From assembly GCF_004298145.1 (NCBI RefSeq), contig NZ_SCRH01000011.1, positions 62,001-126,000 on the forward strand: a stretch of 64,000 nt of DNA. The letters run 5' to 3'. The position numbers were made by a program, and so were the translations under genes. Shown here in pieces: positions 54,679 to 64,000 of the stretch. How positions within the stretch are numbered: the first letter of the stretch is position 1; the number at the start of each line of letters is the position of its first letter. The stretch is from Mycobacterium sp. GTDB taxonomy: Bacteria > Actinomycetota > Actinomycetes > Mycobacteriales > Mycobacteriaceae. Under the pieces are notes generated by a model. The model did no database searches, was not told the origin of the DNA, and saw nothing but the letters and a program-made list of their open reading frames with translations.

Positions 54679-55161
54679 ATGGCGGATACTCTCCCACTAC
54701 CTGGCACTTCTCGAGGTGATGCCGCTCCCATGATGTCCCCCTCACCCTCTCCCTCGATGCCGGCCGCCACCGATGGCGACATGGGAACGGACCTGGGCGC
54801 GCTCGCCCTTGACCATGGCGGACTCGGCGCCGGTGGGCACGCCGGGCGGGCCGATTACCCCGTCCCGCCGCCGCGCGAGATCCTCGACGCCGCGGGCGAG
54901 TTGTTGCGCGCGCTGGCGGCGCCCGTGCGCATCGCCATCGTGCTGCAATTGCGCGAGTCCCATCGCTGCGTGCACGAGCTGGTGGACGCGCTCGGGGTGC
55001 CCCAGCCGCTGGTCAGCCAGCATCTGAAGATCCTGAAGGCGGCGGGCGTGGTCGCCGGCGAGCGATCGGGCCGCGAAGTGCTGTACCGGCTCGCCGATCA
55101 TCACCTCGCGCACATCGTCGTGGACGCGGTCGCGCACGCGAGTGAGGAGCCGCATCAATGA
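54679..55161 (+). CDS. smtB: SmtB, zinc-sensing ArsR-family repressor
   Basis: 160 residues. ATG 54679 is chosen because GGAAGG lies 8 nt upstream, although homologues have a shorter, variable N-terminus (here rich in Pro, Ser and Gly). The winged helix is HRCVHELVDALGVPQPLVSQ, then HLKILKAAG. The alpha-5 zinc site is complete: DHHLAHIVVDAVAHASE supplies Asp, His, His and Glu at the SmtB spacing (D-x-H-x10-H-x2-E). Zinc binding releases DNA and derepresses the operon. It overlaps zur by 4 bp (ATGA). Confidence 0.93.
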   Translation: MADTLPLPGTSRGDAAPMMSPSPSPSMPAATDGDMGTDLGALALDHGGLGAGGHAGRADYPVPPPREILDAAGELLRALAAPVRIAIVLQLRESHRCVHELVDALGVPQPLVSQHLKILKAAGVVAGERSGREVLYRLADHHLAHIVVDAVAHASEEPHQ

Positions 55162-55550
55162 CAGGAGCGAGTGTCCGCTCCACCCGTCAGCGTGCGGCGA
55201 TCTCCACGTTGTTGGAGACCCTCGACGAGTTCCGCTCGGCCCAGGAGCTGCATGACGAGTTGCGCCGGCGCGGCGAGAACATCGGGCTGACCACCGTCTA
55301 TCGCACGCTGCAGTCGATGGCCGCGGCGGGAATGATCGACACGCTGCGCACCGACACCGGCGAATCGGTCTACCGCAGATGTTCGGAGCACCATCACCAC
55401 CACCTGGTCTGCCGCAGTTGCGGGTCCACCATCGAGGTGGGCGATCACGAGGTCGAGGAATGGGCGACGGCCGTGGCCGCCAAGCATGGCTTCTCCGACG
55501 TCAGCCATACCATCGAAATCTTCGGCACCTGTTCAGAGTGCGTGCGCTGA
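55158..55550 (+). CDS. zur: Zur (FurB), zinc uptake regulator
   Basis: 130-residue Fur-family repressor. The winged helix includes ELHDELRRRGENIGLTTVYR. The metal region has SEHHHHHLVCRSCG, and a second CxxC lies at the C-terminus (GTCSECVR); together these form the structural Zn(Cys)4 site, with the His cluster for regulatory zinc. With zinc it represses uptake and zinc-free ribosomal-protein genes. The start overlaps the smtB stop. SmtB controls this operon, linking zinc excess to Zur production. Confidence 0.95.
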   Translation: MTGASVRSTRQRAAISTLLETLDEFRSAQELHDELRRRGENIGLTTVYRTLQSMAAAGMIDTLRTDTGESVYRRCSEHHHHHLVCRSCGSTIEVGDHEVEEWATAVAAKHGFSDVSHTIEIFGTCSECVR

Positions 55551-55566
55551 CCGGGATGCCCGGCGA

Positions 55567-55616
55567 GTGTGCGGCCAGCCGCACGTTCGGCGTCCAACGT
55601 GCGGCTGGCCGCACAC
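55567..55616. terminator. Perfect 21-bp hairpin between convergent genes
   Basis: A 21-bp arm (55567-55587) is exactly complementary to 55596-55616 around an 8-nt loop. Each arm is itself nearly self-complementary (GTGCGGC-CA-GCCGCAC and GTGCGGC-TG-GCCGCAC), so it can fold as one long hairpin or two short ones. It lies 17 bp after the zur stop and 18 bp before the stop of the convergent gene, suiting a two-way terminator. No U-tract follows. Confidence 0.75.
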
Positions 55617-55633
55617 TGGGCGATTGTCAGCGA

Positions 55634-56062
55634 TTACCGCGTCAGCGTCCGGCGTATCTGGGCGCCGGTGTCCAGCACCAACAAGATCAAGGTCCGTAGC
55701 GCCTCGTCGGCCAGGCCGGCGCCGGGAAAGTTGTAGCGCAGCATCACGTCGGCGCTTTTGGCCGCACCCTTGCCCGAATTGCGCTGCACGGCCTTGTCAT
55801 TGACCTTCTCGATCAGGCTCACGCTGCCGAAGTTGCTGTCGCGCGCCTGCTTGGCCACGTGGTCGCTGATCTTCTTGGTCAGCGGCAGATCCCACGCCAC
55901 TATCTGGGTGAGCGACACCAGATCGAGGCCTTCGGCGATATTGACCACCCGCAGCGATGCGATGGTGCCGTCATGATGGACCGTCAGCGCGCCGTCGGCC
56001 TCCTCCTGCAGCGACAGGACATCGCCGAGGATCGACGACAGACGCTCCTGCAGCGACGGCAC
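55634..56062 (-). CDS. Conserved hypothetical protein (Rv2360c-like)
   Basis: 142 residues from GTG 56062, which overlaps the uppS stop by one base (TAGTG); the longer open frame lies inside uppS. The protein begins PSLQERLSSILGDVLSLQEE and contains GTIASLRVVNIAEGLDLVSL and TQIVAWDLPLTKKISDHVAK, an alpha/beta pattern like YbjN or type III chaperone folds. Its length equals that recalled for Rv2360c. The function is unknown; its fixed place after uppS suggests co-expression. Confidence 0.8.
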   Translation of the reverse strand: MPSLQERLSSILGDVLSLQEEADGALTVHHDGTIASLRVVNIAEGLDLVSLTQIVAWDLPLTKKISDHVAKQARDSNFGSVSLIEKVNDKAVQRNSGKGAAKSADVMLRYNFPGAGLADEALRTLILLVLDTGAQIRRTLTR

Positions 56063-56979
56063 TATGCGCTCCCGAACCTGCGATTGCGCGAGGCGTATTC
56101 CTCGCAGGCGGCCCACAAGTCGCGCCGGTCATAGTCGGGCCACAACTTGTCCTGGAAGATGTACTCGGCGTACGCCGCCTGCCACAACATGAAATTGCTG
56201 GACCGCTGCTCCCCCGAGGTCCGCAAGAACAGATCCACGTCGGGAATGTCGGGCCGCTGCAGATGATTCGCCACCGTCGACGCGGTGATGCGCTCCGGGT
56301 CGAGCCGGCCGGCCGCGGCCAGGCGTGCGATTTCCTTTGTGGCCTCGGCGATTTCGGCGCGGCCGCCGTAGTTGACGCAGTAGTTGACGGTGATGACGTC
56401 GTTGTCCTTCGTCATATCCTCCGCGATCGCCAATTCATTGATCACACTGCGCCACAGGCGGGGCCGCGAACCGACCCACCGGATCTTGACCCCTATCGTT
56501 TTGAGGTTCACCCGCCGCATGCGCACCACGTCGCGGTTGAAGCCCATCAGAAAGCGGACTTCATCGGGCGAACGCTTCCAGTTCTCGGTGGAGAAGGCAT
56601 ACAGGCTGAGCCATTTGATCCCGATTTCGATTGCGCCACAGACGATATCGATGACAACGGCCTCGCCCGCCCGGTGGCCGTCGGTGCGGGTCAGTCCCTG
56701 TTGGGTGGCCCAGCGGCCGTTGCCGTCCATGACGATGGCCACGTGGTTGGGCAACCGGTCGGCCTCGATCCTGGGCGCGGCCGCCTTGGAGATGTGCTGC
56801 GGGGGCCGGCTCGGGCTGCCGTCGGCGGACGGCGGCAGCTCCGGAAAGACGACCGGCCAGGTCGACTTGTCGGGAAAGACCGGATAGTCGTCGGGCGCGG
56901 GGGCCAGCTGCGGGAAATCGGCCGGCCCCGAGGCGCGCTCGGCCTTCCGGCCAGAGCCGCCGGCCCAGACTTTAGCCAC
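56062..56979 (-). CDS. uppS: (2Z,6Z)-decaprenyl diphosphate synthase
   Basis: 305-residue cis-prenyltransferase that makes the decaprenyl carrier for cell-wall synthesis. The catalytic Asp is in [17 protein letters not shown]. Substrate residues are in [20 protein letters not shown], and the C-terminal [20 protein letters not shown], with [14 protein letters not shown], is highly conserved. Compared with uppS of other bacteria the N-terminus has about 75 extra residues ([20 protein letters not shown]), as in Rv2361c. The start (GTG) overlaps the recO stop by 8 bp. Confidence 0.95.
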   Translation of the reverse strand: MAKVWAGGSGRKAERASGPADFPQLAPAPDDYPVFPDKSTWPVVFPELPPSADGSPSRPPQHISKAAAPRIEADRLPNHVAIVMDGNGRWATQQGLTRTDGHRAGEAVVIDIVCGAIEIGIKWLSLYAFSTENWKRSPDEVRFLMGFNRDVVRMRRVNLKTIGVKIRWVGSRPRLWRSVINELAIAEDMTKDNDVITVNYCVNYGGRAEIAEATKEIARLAAAGRLDPERITASTVANHLQRPDIPDVDLFLRTSGEQRSSNFMLWQAAYAEYIFQDKLWPDYDRRDLWAACEEYASRNRRFGSA

Positions 56980-57769
56980 AGTCCATATCCTGCCCGATCA
57001 GCGCTGCGCGCTGATCGGCGATGGTGCGGTCGACGTGATATGTCCGTTCTACGAGCGGCAACGTCTTGAGCTGCCGCTCCAAATGCCACTGCAGGTGCGC
57101 CGCCACCAGACCGCTGACGTGGTTGCGGTGCGATTGCGGCGTCTTTTCGGCGAAGTCCCAATCGCCGTCGTGGAGTGCGGACATCAGATCCAGCACCCCC
57201 GGAGGCGGTGTTGTCGAACCGGCCGGGCGGCAGTGGGTGCAGATGCTGCCGCCGGCGCCGACATGGAACGCGCGATGGGGGCCGGGGGTGGCGCAACGGG
57301 CGCACTCGGTCAGCGCTGGCGCCCATCCGGCGATGCCCATCGCGCGCAGCAGGTAGGCGTCCAACAGGAGGTCCCGGGATCGACGGCCGTCGGCCACCGC
57401 CCGCAGGGCGCTCACCGTGAGGCCGTGCAGGGCCGGGGCGGGCGCTCGTTCCTCACCGGCGAGGCGTTCGGCGGTTTCCAGCATGGCGCACCCGCAGGTG
57501 TAACGGCCGTAGTCGCTGACGATGTCGGTGGCGAACGCGTCGATCGAGACGACCTGGGTGACGATGTCGAGGTTGCGGCCGGGATGTAATTGCGCGTCGA
57601 TATGCGCGAACGGCTCCAGCCGCGCACCGAATTTGCTGCGGGTGCGACGCACGCCCTTGGCCACCGCGCGGACCAGCCCGTGATCACGGGTCAGCAGGGT
57701 GACGATCCGGTCGGCTTCGCCGAGCTTGTGCTGGCGAAGCACAACAGCTCGGTCTCGGTATAGCCGCAT
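56972..57769 (-). CDS. recO: DNA repair protein RecO
   Basis: 265 residues from ATG 57769; the open frame extends upstream without conservation. The OB-fold start is [20 protein letters not shown], then [20 protein letters not shown]. The zinc-binding motif has four Cys ([11 protein letters not shown] and GGSICTHC). It loads RecA on SSB-coated DNA with RecR in the RecFOR path. It is divergent from amiA2, with a 61-bp gap that must hold both promoters. Equivalent to Rv2362c. Confidence 0.95.
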   Translation of the reverse strand: MRLYRDRAVVLRQHKLGEADRIVTLLTRDHGLVRAVAKGVRRTRSKFGARLEPFAHIDAQLHPGRNLDIVTQVVSIDAFATDIVSDYGRYTCGCAMLETAERLAGEERAPAPALHGLTVSALRAVADGRRSRDLLLDAYLLRAMGIAGWAPALTECARCATPGPHRAFHVGAGGSICTHCRPAGSTTPPPGVLDLMSALHDGDWDFAEKTPQSHRNHVSGLVAAHLQWHLERQLKTLPLVERTYHVDRTIADQRAALIGQDMDCG

Positions 57770-57830
57770 CCCCATAGTTTTGCACCCCGCCGCGACATTG
57801 CGGGTATCCGCGCCGTTAGTCTCGTACCCC

Positions 57831-59333
57831 GTGATTGGCGCTTCTGGGTCGGGTTCTGGGCCCCTATCCGGCTCGGGTTCCGGGCCGGGCCGCCGGCGCC
57901 TGCCCACCCTGACTGACCTGCTCTATCAGCTGGCCAGCCGCTCGGTGACGTCCACCACACTGGTGGGTCGTTCGCTGCACGCCATCCATGCGAGCCAGCC
58001 CACGCTGAACGCCTTCCGGGTGGTGCTCACCGAGTCGGCGCTGGCCGACGCGGCCGAGGCCGACCGGCGACGCGCCGCCGGTGACACCGCCCCGCTGCTG
58101 GGGATTCCGATCGCCGTCAAAGACGACGTCGACGTAGCCGGTGTGCCCACCGCGTTCGGGACCGAGGGGCCGGTCGCGCCGGCGACGCACGACGCCGAGG
58201 TGGTGCGCCGCCTCAAGGCCGCCGGCGCGGTGATCGTGGGCAAGACCAACACCTGCGAACTCGGCCAATGGCCGTTTACCAGCGGGCCCGGTTTCGGGCA
58301 TACCCGCAACCCCTGGTCGCGCCGGCACACCCCCGGCGGTTCGTCGGGCGGCAGCGCCGCAGCGGTGGCCGCGGGCCTGGTCACGGCCGCCATCGGGTCC
58401 GACGGCGCCGGCAGCATCCGCATCCCCGCGGCGTGGACGCACCTGGTGGGCATCAAGCCGCAGCGCGGACGCATCTCGACGTGGCCGCTGCCGGAGGCGT
58501 TCAACGGCGTCACGGTCAACGGCGTGCTGGCCCGCACGGTGGCCGACGCGGCGTTGGTGCTCGACGCCGCTTCCGGCAACGTCGAGGGCGATCGACACAA
58601 ACCGCCTCCGATCACCGCCTCCGACTATGTCGGGAAGGCACCCGGCCCGCTGAACATCGCGCTGTCAACCCGGTTCCCGTACACCGGTTTCCGGGCCAAG
58701 CTGCACCCGGAGATCCTGGCCGCGACACGCGCCGTGGGCAAACAACTCGAACTGCTGGGCCACGCCGTGGTGCCCGGCAACCCGGACTACGGCATGCGGC
58801 TGTCGTGGGACTTTCTCGCCCGGTCCACCGCGGGTCTGCGGGACTGGGAGGAGCGCTTGGGCGACGGCGTCGTGCTGGACCCCCGCACCCTGTCCAACCT
58901 GCGCATGGGTGCCGCGCTGGGCCAGGCGATTCTGCGCAGCGCGCGCCACCACGAGACGGCCGACCAGCGCCGGGTGGGCTCGATCTTCGACATCGTCGAC
59001 GTGGTGTTGGCACCGACCACCGCCCAGCCCCCGCCGCTGGCGCGGGCCTTCGACCGGCTGGGTGGCATCGGCACCGACCGCGCCATGATCGCGGCCTGCC
59101 CGCTGACGTTCCCGTGGAACGTCCTGGGGTGGCCGTCCATCAACGTCCCGGCGGGCTTCACCTCCGACGGCTTGCCGATCGGTGTGCAGCTGATGGGTCC
59201 GGCCAACAGCGAGGGCATGCTGATTTCGCTGGCCGCCGAGCTGGAAGCCGTGTGCGGATGGGCGAGCGAACAGCCTCAGGCCTGGTGGAACCAGAACACG
59301 GACACTCCTCCGGCGCCCGCGTCCAGCGGCTGA
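57831..59333 (+). CDS. amiA2: Amidase, signature family (AmiA2)
   Basis: 500 residues from GTG 57831, where homologues start; the open frame upstream overlaps recO. The Ser-cisSer-Lys triad is complete: Lys in IPIAVKDDVDVAGVPTAFG, cis-Ser in TPGGSSGGSAAAVAAG, nucleophilic Ser in GSDGAGSIRIPAAW. It hydrolyses an amide; the physiological substrate is unknown. The N-terminus has a short Gly/Ser repeat (ASGSGSGPLSGSGSGPG) longer than in M. tuberculosis. Equivalent to Rv2363. The 160-bp gap after it shows no clear feature. Confidence 0.93.
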   Translation: MIGASGSGSGPLSGSGSGPGRRRLPTLTDLLYQLASRSVTSTTLVGRSLHAIHASQPTLNAFRVVLTESALADAAEADRRRAAGDTAPLLGIPIAVKDDVDVAGVPTAFGTEGPVAPATHDAEVVRRLKAAGAVIVGKTNTCELGQWPFTSGPGFGHTRNPWSRRHTPGGSSGGSAAAVAAGLVTAAIGSDGAGSIRIPAAWTHLVGIKPQRGRISTWPLPEAFNGVTVNGVLARTVADAALVLDAASGNVEGDRHKPPPITASDYVGKAPGPLNIALSTRFPYTGFRAKLHPEILAATRAVGKQLELLGHAVVPGNPDYGMRLSWDFLARSTAGLRDWEERLGDGVVLDPRTLSNLRMGAALGQAILRSARHHETADQRRVGSIFDIVDVVLAPTTAQPPPLARAFDRLGGIGTDRAMIAACPLTFPWNVLGWPSINVPAGFTSDGLPIGVQLMGPANSEGMLISLAAELEAVCGWASEQPQAWWNQNTDTPPAPASSG

Positions 59334-59493
59334 GAGGCGGGGCGGCGCGTCCCGCCGTCGTGCCGGGTGGGCGTCTCAATGATGCTGTGCTGGACTATCT
59401 TTGCTCCGGTGCGGGCGCCGACATGAATCTGCCCGAAGCGGCGGATCAGTCGCGCGGCGGGTTTGCCGCCTGTACACAAAAGATTGCGGGTCG

Positions 59494-60393
59494 CTAAAAG
59501 CCCAGCCGGCCAAGCTGTTTGGGGTCGCTCTGCCAGTTTTTGGCGACCTTGACGCGCAGATCGAGGTAAACCTTGGTGCCGAGCAGCTTCTCGATCTGGG
59601 CGCGTGCGGCGGTACCGACTTCCCGCAGCCGGGCGCCGCCTTTGCCGATGATGATGCCCTTCTGGCTGTCGCGTTCGACGTAGAGCAGCGCATGCACGTC
59701 GATCAGGTCGTCGCGCCCCTCCCGCCGGTTGACCTCGTCGATGACCACCGCCAACGAGTGCGGGAGCTCGTCGCGCACCCCCTCCAGGGCCGCCTCCCGG
59801 ATGAGCTCGGCCATCAAGACCCCTTCGGGTTCGTCGGTCAGCTCACCGTCGGGGTAGTAGGCAGGCCCGGGTGGCAGCGCCGCGGACAGCACCTCGATCA
59901 AGATGTCGACCTGCGTCCCGGTCACCGCCGATACCGGCACGATCTCGGCCGAGTCGCCGACCAGCTCGCTGACCGCGACCAACTGCGCGGCGACCCGGTC
60001 TTTGGGCGTCTTGTCGATCTTGGTGACGATGGCGACCAATGTCGTCTTGGGCGCGGTCGCGCGAATCTGCTCGACGATCCACCGGTCCCCCGGACCGATC
60101 GCCTCGTCGGCCGGGATGCACAGCCCGATCACGTCGACCTCGGCATAGGTGTCGCGCACCAAGTCGTTGAGCCGCTTGCCCAGCAAGGTGCGCGGGCGGT
60201 GCAGACCCGGTGTGTCGACCAGAATGATCTGGAAGTCGTTCCGGTGCACGATCCCGCGGATGGTGTGCCGGGTGGTCTGCGGCCGCTTCGAGGTGATCGC
60301 GACCTTCGTCCCGACGAGCGCATTCGTCAGTGTCGACTTCCCGGTATTGGGTCTGCCGACCAAACATACGAAGCCTGAACGGAATTCAGTCAT
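59494..60393 (-). CDS. era: GTPase Era
   Basis: 299 residues from ATG 60393. G motifs: G1 [10 protein letters not shown]3 DTPG ([11 protein letters not shown]), G4 TKID. The C-terminal KH domain has [20 protein letters not shown], with [12 protein letters not shown]. It assists 30S ribosome maturation. The stop of the upstream CBS-domain gene lies at 60386, so the genes overlap by 8 bp. The N-terminal extension in the open frame is inside the upstream gene and is not used. Equivalent to Rv2364c. Confidence 0.96.
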   Translation of the reverse strand: MTEFRSGFVCLVGRPNTGKSTLTNALVGTKVAITSKRPQTTRHTIRGIVHRNDFQIILVDTPGLHRPRTLLGKRLNDLVRDTYAEVDVIGLCIPADEAIGPGDRWIVEQIRATAPKTTLVAIVTKIDKTPKDRVAAQLVAVSELVGDSAEIVPVSAVTGTQVDILIEVLSAALPPGPAYYPDGELTDEPEGVLMAELIREAALEGVRDELPHSLAVVIDEVNRREGRDDLIDVHALLYVERDSQKGIIIGKGGARLREVGTAARAQIEKLLGTKVYLDLRVKVAKNWQSDPKQLGRLGF

Positions 60394-61696
60394 GCTGCGC
60401 GGATTCCTCGCCATCGGGTGAGCCGTCGGATTCGACAGGGCTGAGCAGGACGGTGCCGATACGTACCCGCCCCCGGTGATCGGTGCCGCCTTCGGCATGC
60501 AGCCGCAAACCGTGCGAGATCACCTCGGCGCCCGGCAGCGGGACCCGACCCAATTCCAAGGCGAGCAGGCCACCCACGGTGTCGACGTCGAGGTCGTCGT
60601 CGAACTGCACGCCGTAGAGCTCGCTGAGGTCTTCGATCGGCAGCCGCGTCGATACCCGGAAACGTTTGTCGCCCAGGTCTTCTATCGGTGCCGTCTCCGC
60701 CTGGTCGTACTCGTCGGCGATCTCACCGACGATTTCTTCCAGGACGTCCTCGATGCTGACCAGGCCGGCGATCGCACCGTATTCATCGACGAGGAGCGCC
60801 ATGTGGTTACGGTCGCGCTGCATTTCACGCAGCAGCGCATCCAAGGGCTTGGAGTCCGGCACGAAGACCGCCGGCCGCATTACCTGCGACACCGGCGGGG
60901 TCCGGCCACCGTCACCCAACAGAACCGTCTGCTGGACAAGGTCTTTCAGGTACACGACCCCGACGATGTCGTCGACGTTCTCACCGATCACCGGCATGCG
61001 TGAATGCCCGCTGCGCACCGCCAGGTTGATCGCTTGGCTGGCGAATTTGTCGCTTTCGATCCAGATCATCTCGGTGCGCGGCACCATCACTTCGCGAGCG
61101 GGGGTGTCTCCGAGTTCGAAGACCGACTGGATCATCCGGCGCTCCTCGGCGGCGACCACACCGCGCTGCTGGGCCAGGTCGACGACCTCGCGCAACTCGA
61201 TCTCGGAGGCGAACGGCCCGTTTCTCAGCCCCCGGCCGGGGGTGACAGCATTACCCAGCACCACCAGCAGCCGGCTGATCGGCATCAGCAACCATGAGAT
61301 CGCTTGCAACGGAAGAACTGTCGTCAACGCAATGGAGTAGGCGTTCTGCCGGCCGAGGGTGCGTGGACCCACCCCCATGAAGACGAAGCTGGTGACCACC
61401 ATGATGGCCGCGGCGCCGAACAATCCCCACCTCAGCCCGAAGTTGTCATAAAGGAACACCACCAGCAGAACGGTGGCGGTGATCTCGCAGGTGATCCGCA
61501 GCAGCACAACGAGGTTGATGTAGCGGGGTCGTTCTAACATCACCTTGGACAGCGCCACCGCGCCGGGCCGCTCGTCGCGCACCATCTCCTGAACCCGGGC
61601 CAGCGACACCGTGCTGATTGCCGCATCGATCGCTGCGAACAGTCCGCCCAGCGCGATCAACGCGACCGCGCCGAGCAGCTCAGACCAGCCGGTCAA
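60386..61696 (-). CDS. CNNM-CBS-transporter-associated-domain membrane protein (HlyC/CorC family)
   Basis: 436 residues from a TTG start ([17 protein letters not shown]). The CNNM (DUF21) domain with three or four helices covers 1-190. Two CBS domains cover about 210-330 ([15 protein letters not shown] and [20 protein letters not shown]). The C-terminal CorC/HlyC domain ends the protein. Mg2+/Co2+ efflux is suggested for the family; the old name haemolysin is not informative. It overlaps era by 8 bp. Equivalent to Rv2366c. Confidence 0.92.
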   Translation of the reverse strand: MTGWSELLGAVALIALGGLFAAIDAAISTVSLARVQEMVRDERPGAVALSKVMLERPRYINLVVLLRITCEITATVLLVVFLYDNFGLRWGLFGAAAIMVVTSFVFMGVGPRTLGRQNAYSIALTTVLPLQAISWLLMPISRLLVVLGNAVTPGRGLRNGPFASEIELREVVDLAQQRGVVAAEERRMIQSVFELGDTPAREVMVPRTEMIWIESDKFASQAINLAVRSGHSRMPVIGENVDDIVGVVYLKDLVQQTVLLGDGGRTPPVSQVMRPAVFVPDSKPLDALLREMQRDRNHMALLVDEYGAIAGLVSIEDVLEEIVGEIADEYDQAETAPIEDLGDKRFRVSTRLPIEDLSELYGVQFDDDLDVDTVGGLLALELGRVPLPGAEVISHGLRLHAEGGTDHRGRVRIGTVLLSPVESDGSPDGEESAQHD

Positions 61697-61738
61697 TGGT
61701 CGTGCCTTGACTTGGTCACTGACTCCCCCGTGGCTTCG

Positions 61739-63010
61739 CTAGGACTCAGCGGCGTCGCCCTGGCCGCGATTCCGGCGATTGAGCAGCCAGGCGACCAGGC
61801 CCACCACCACCGCAAACCCGCCGAAGCGCAGCGCCAAGGTCCACCCGGATTGGTTGGGTTGACCGGGCTCCTGGTGGTGAACCGCCAGCAGCACCAAATA
61901 GCTGCCGTCGTCGGTCAGGCCGACGGTCGGCGTCGGCTGGGTCTTGATAACCCGGATCTGGGCGGGTGCGCTGCTGGAGTTGTCGATCTGTCCCCAGGCC
62001 AAGGTGGAGTCGTCGAGCAGGAAAGTGTCCTGGCTTCCCGCGGGTTGGCTACCGTCGTGCCCCACCACCGCCACGTGGCCCACTTCCACCGCCTCGCCTT
62101 TGGCGGGAACGGACACTATGACGTTCTCGTACAGCTTCGGGGGCGCCGGCGGCCTGTAGTCCGGTGGCGGCGGCCCGTTGTAGCCGTTAAGCGGTATTGA
62201 ACCCCCGCCGTAGAAGCTGCCCGAGGCCACATAGCTGTCACCGACCGCGGTGAAGGGGACCACGCCGACGGTCGTGGCGTCGAGCACCATCCGGGCGCCG
62301 TGTGGCACGTATAGCTGCTGGTAAGCGCCGTTGTAGAAGTAGCGGAACGTCATCGCCTGATTGAGCGGGTTGTAGAGGGTCGGGCGGCGATAGGGGTCGT
62401 CGTAGTCGAGGTAGTCCCAGTGGCGCGGCCGGACAAACCGCTGATCGTCGACCTTGAGGATGTCGACGTTTTGCCGGTGGGAACTCACGACGTTCTGCAC
62501 CTGCTGGTTGAAATCCACCTCGGTCGGCGGCTTCGGCGGGTTCGCGGGGTCAACGCGGGTCACCGGCGCGGCCTTGGTCGCCGCGATCGCCAGCGAGGGC
62601 GCATCCAGCCCTCTCGGCGGCGCCACCACCGGAGCGTTTCGTGGCGCATCGGGGCCCGGCGGATTGATCTCCAGCACCGGGACGGTGTTCTGACCCGAGC
62701 TGGGCGGCGGGAGGACCAGTGGGTTTTGCACCGGCGGCGGGGGCGGGGGCGGCTCGTACGAGGGGATGGGCACTTCCGGAGCCCGGGTCGGCGCGTTGCT
62801 CGGGGGGCCCTGGACACCGCGCCGGTCTTCGTTGCACACGTTCGCCGTGTGATAGGCGTTCACGTAGAACATGCAGCGCTGGCAGGACACGGGGTTCGCG
62901 CCCGCGCCGGCGCAGGGAGCCGCCTGCGCCATCGTGTCGGTGGTGGCGACGATCACCGAGAACGGCGCGAACGCTATGGCTGCCGCCACCAGAATCCAGA
63001 GTCGGCTCAA
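61739..63010 (-). CDS. Secreted, C-terminally anchored Pro-rich protein of unknown function
   Basis: 423 residues starting at TTG 63010, which overlaps the ybeY stop as TTGA; longer open frames upstream lie inside ybeY. The signal segment is [20 protein letters not shown], with a likely cut after AQA. Next come four Cys in 35 residues ([19 protein letters not shown] and TANVCNE), then a Pro-rich spacer ([20 protein letters not shown]), a beta-rich domain ([20 protein letters not shown]), and a C-terminal helix ([20 protein letters not shown]). This suggests an envelope protein with its body outside. I know no function. It lies inside the phoH-ybeY-era operon, where I recall no such gene in M. 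tuberculosis. Confidence 0.8.
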   Translation of the reverse strand: MSRLWILVAAAIAFAPFSVIVATTDTMAQAAPCAGAGANPVSCQRCMFYVNAYHTANVCNEDRRGVQGPPSNAPTRAPEVPIPSYEPPPPPPPVQNPLVLPPPSSGQNTVPVLEINPPGPDAPRNAPVVAPPRGLDAPSLAIAATKAAPVTRVDPANPPKPPTEVDFNQQVQNVVSSHRQNVDILKVDDQRFVRPRHWDYLDYDDPYRRPTLYNPLNQAMTFRYFYNGAYQQLYVPHGARMVLDATTVGVVPFTAVGDSYVASGSFYGGGSIPLNGYNGPPPPDYRPPAPPKLYENVIVSVPAKGEAVEVGHVAVVGHDGSQPAGSQDTFLLDDSTLAWGQIDNSSSAPAQIRVIKTQPTPTVGLTDDGSYLVLLAVHHQEPGQPNQSGWTLALRFGGFAVVVGLVAWLLNRRNRGQGDAAES

Positions 63011-63540
63011 TTGTCGAAATACCTTGACTTGTCCAGCAATCGGCGGTCTCGCTCTTCCTGGCGGTCCTGGCGGTAGGCCTCGACCTGGTCGGCGACCCAC
63101 TCTTCGAGCAACCGGTCCTGCAGAGCGAACATCTCCTTTTCCTCGTCCGGCTCACCGTGGTCGTAACCGATCAGGTGAAGCACACCGTGGACGGTCAGCA
63201 GCGCCAGCTCGTGCCCCAGGCTATGCCCCGCCGCCGCGGCCTGACTAGCGGCGAATTCCGGGCACAGCACGATGTCGCCCAGCATCGAGGACCCGGGCTC
63301 CGGGGCGTCCGGGCGACCACCCGGCTCGAGCTCGTCCATCGGAAAGCTCATCACGTCGGTGGGGCCGGGCAGGTCCATCCAGCGCATGTGCAGGTCGGCC
63401 ATCGCCGCGGTGTCCAACAGCACCATCGACAGCTCGGCCGCCGGATTGACGTCCATCTTGGCGATGACATAGCGCGCGACGCTGATCAACTCGGCTTCGG
63501 AGACGTCGATACCGGACTCGTTGGATACCTCAATGCTCAT
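63007..63540 (-). CDS. ybeY: Endoribonuclease YbeY
   Basis: 177 residues. The zinc motif [11 protein letters not shown] (HxxxHxxxxxH) is complete. The N-terminal half has [20 protein letters not shown] and [11 protein letters not shown], which are diagnostic. It matures the 3' end of 16S rRNA and takes part in ribosome quality control. ATG 63540 lies 20 bp after the phoH stop. The stop overlaps the next gene (TTGA). Equivalent to Rv2367c. Confidence 0.95.
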   Translation of the reverse strand: MSIEVSNESGIDVSEAELISVARYVIAKMDVNPAAELSMVLLDTAAMADLHMRWMDLPGPTDVMSFPMDELEPGGRPDAPEPGSSMLGDIVLCPEFAASQAAAAGHSLGHELALLTVHGVLHLIGYDHGEPDEEKEMFALQDRLLEEWVADQVEAYRQDRQEERDRRLLDKSRYFDN

Positions 63541-63560
63541 AGAACCCGCTCACGGCGCCA

Positions 63561-64000
63561 TCATCGGCGAGCGCGCGAGCCCGACGCACGCCGCGCCGCC
63601 CGGTTCATCGTCAGGTCCGGTTCTTCAAACTTCGCATAGGCATCCACGATTTCGGAGACCAGCCGGTGGCGCACCACGTCCGTACTGGTCAGTTCCGCGA
63701 CGTGGATGTCGTCGACGCTGTCGAGGATCTCCATCGCCGAGCGCAAACCCGACCTGGCGCCGCCCGGAAGATCGATCTGGGTGATGTCGCCGGTGACGAC
63801 GATCTTGGATCCGAAACCCAAGCGGGTGAGGAACATCTTCATCTGCTCGGCGGTGGTGTTCTGCGCCTCGTCGAGGACGATGAACGCGGAATTGAGGCTG
63901 CGGCCCCGCATGTACGCCAGCGGCGCCACCTCGATCACGCCCGCTGACATCAGCTTGGTGATCAGCTCGGGATCCATCATGTCGTAAAGCGCGTCGTACA
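63561..64000 (-). CDS. phoH: PhoH-like ATPase (5' end outside the window)
   Basis: The visible part is the C-terminal 145 or so residues. Walker B and sensor motifs are present: [20 protein letters not shown], then [20 protein letters not shown] and LPGGARSGL, all typical of PhoH P-loop ATPases. The Walker A lies beyond the right edge. It usually forms an operon with ybeY and has a role in RNA metabolism. Equivalent to Rv2368c. Confidence 0.94.
   Translation of the reverse strand, partial: YDALYDMMDPELITKLMSAGVIEVAPLAYMRGRSLNSAFIVLDEAQNTTAEQMKMFLTRLGFGSKIVVTGDITQIDLPGGARSGLRSAMEILDSVDDIHVAELTSTDVVRHRLVSEIVDAYAKFEEPDLTMNRAARRASGSRARR

Overview
The window is chromosomal DNA of high G+C content from a Mycobacterium, most likely a slow-growing non-tuberculous species. 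The evidence is a PPE-SVP protein, a DUF732 secreted protein, an LppP-type lipoprotein, a UspABC sugar transporter, a 53-bp MIRU-like repeat, and frequent ATGA/GTGA/TTGA gene overlaps. From about 17.4 kb to the right edge the gene order follows the M. tuberculosis segment I remember as Rv2314c to Rv2368c (tldE/tldD, uspABC, rocE, Rv2325c-Rv2327, lppP, cysK1-cysE, tRNA-Asn, Rv2342, dnaG, dgt, Rv2345, PPE, glyS, smtB-zur, uppS, recO, amiA2, era, CBS protein, ybeY, phoH), with species-specific replacements. Gene-name comparisons rest on recalled family sequences; no search was run.

Layout. (1) 1-9964: an accessory catabolic locus. A leftward operon (P450, amidohydrolase, aldehyde dehydrogenase) diverges from a TetR gene, which is followed by a rightward operon (double-domain CoA-transferase, ferredoxin, zinc alcohol dehydrogenase, limonene-epoxide-hydrolase-type enzyme, methyltransferase). 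The same 15-bp palindrome lies on each side of the TetR gene, so one repressor probably controls both arms. The enzymes suggest oxidation of an alicyclic or terpenoid-like compound through an epoxide, diol, ketone/aldehyde and CoA ester. (2) 9965-14904: a decayed integration hot spot at a tRNA-Met gene. It holds three partial copies of the tRNA 3' half, an integrase remnant ending next to one of them, two IS481-family remnants and pseudogenes, mixed with a few intact small genes. (3) 14.9-17.4 kb: DUF732 duplicates and an AhpD-like protein. (4) 17.4-35.7 kb: TldD/TldE, the UspABC transporter, an amino-acid permease, a sulfatase with an SRPBCC protein, an ECF transporter with MarR regulator, an FHA-ABC protein whose nucleotide site looks dead, an acyl-CoA oxidase and LppP. 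(5) 36-43.9 kb: nitrogen and sulfur assimilation, with a fused molybdopterin nitrate reductase/flavoprotein, a Stf0-like sulfotransferase and cysK1-cysE. (6) 44-64 kb: housekeeping genes.

The strongest new signal is upstream of cysK1. A predicted leaderless 22-codon ORF (41989-42057) has a -10 box placed exactly for transcription to start at its ATG, and it ends Arg-Cys-Cys-Arg-stop. This is the layout expected of a cysteine-responsive attenuator. A second 36-codon ORF overlaps the cysK1 start by ATGA. Other points worth attention are the paired TetR operator, the nested tRNA-Met attachment sites, the FHA-ABC protein with lost Walker A lysine and ABC signature, a SodC with a shortened C-terminal loop, and an unrecognised secreted protein placed between ybeY and the CBS-protein gene.
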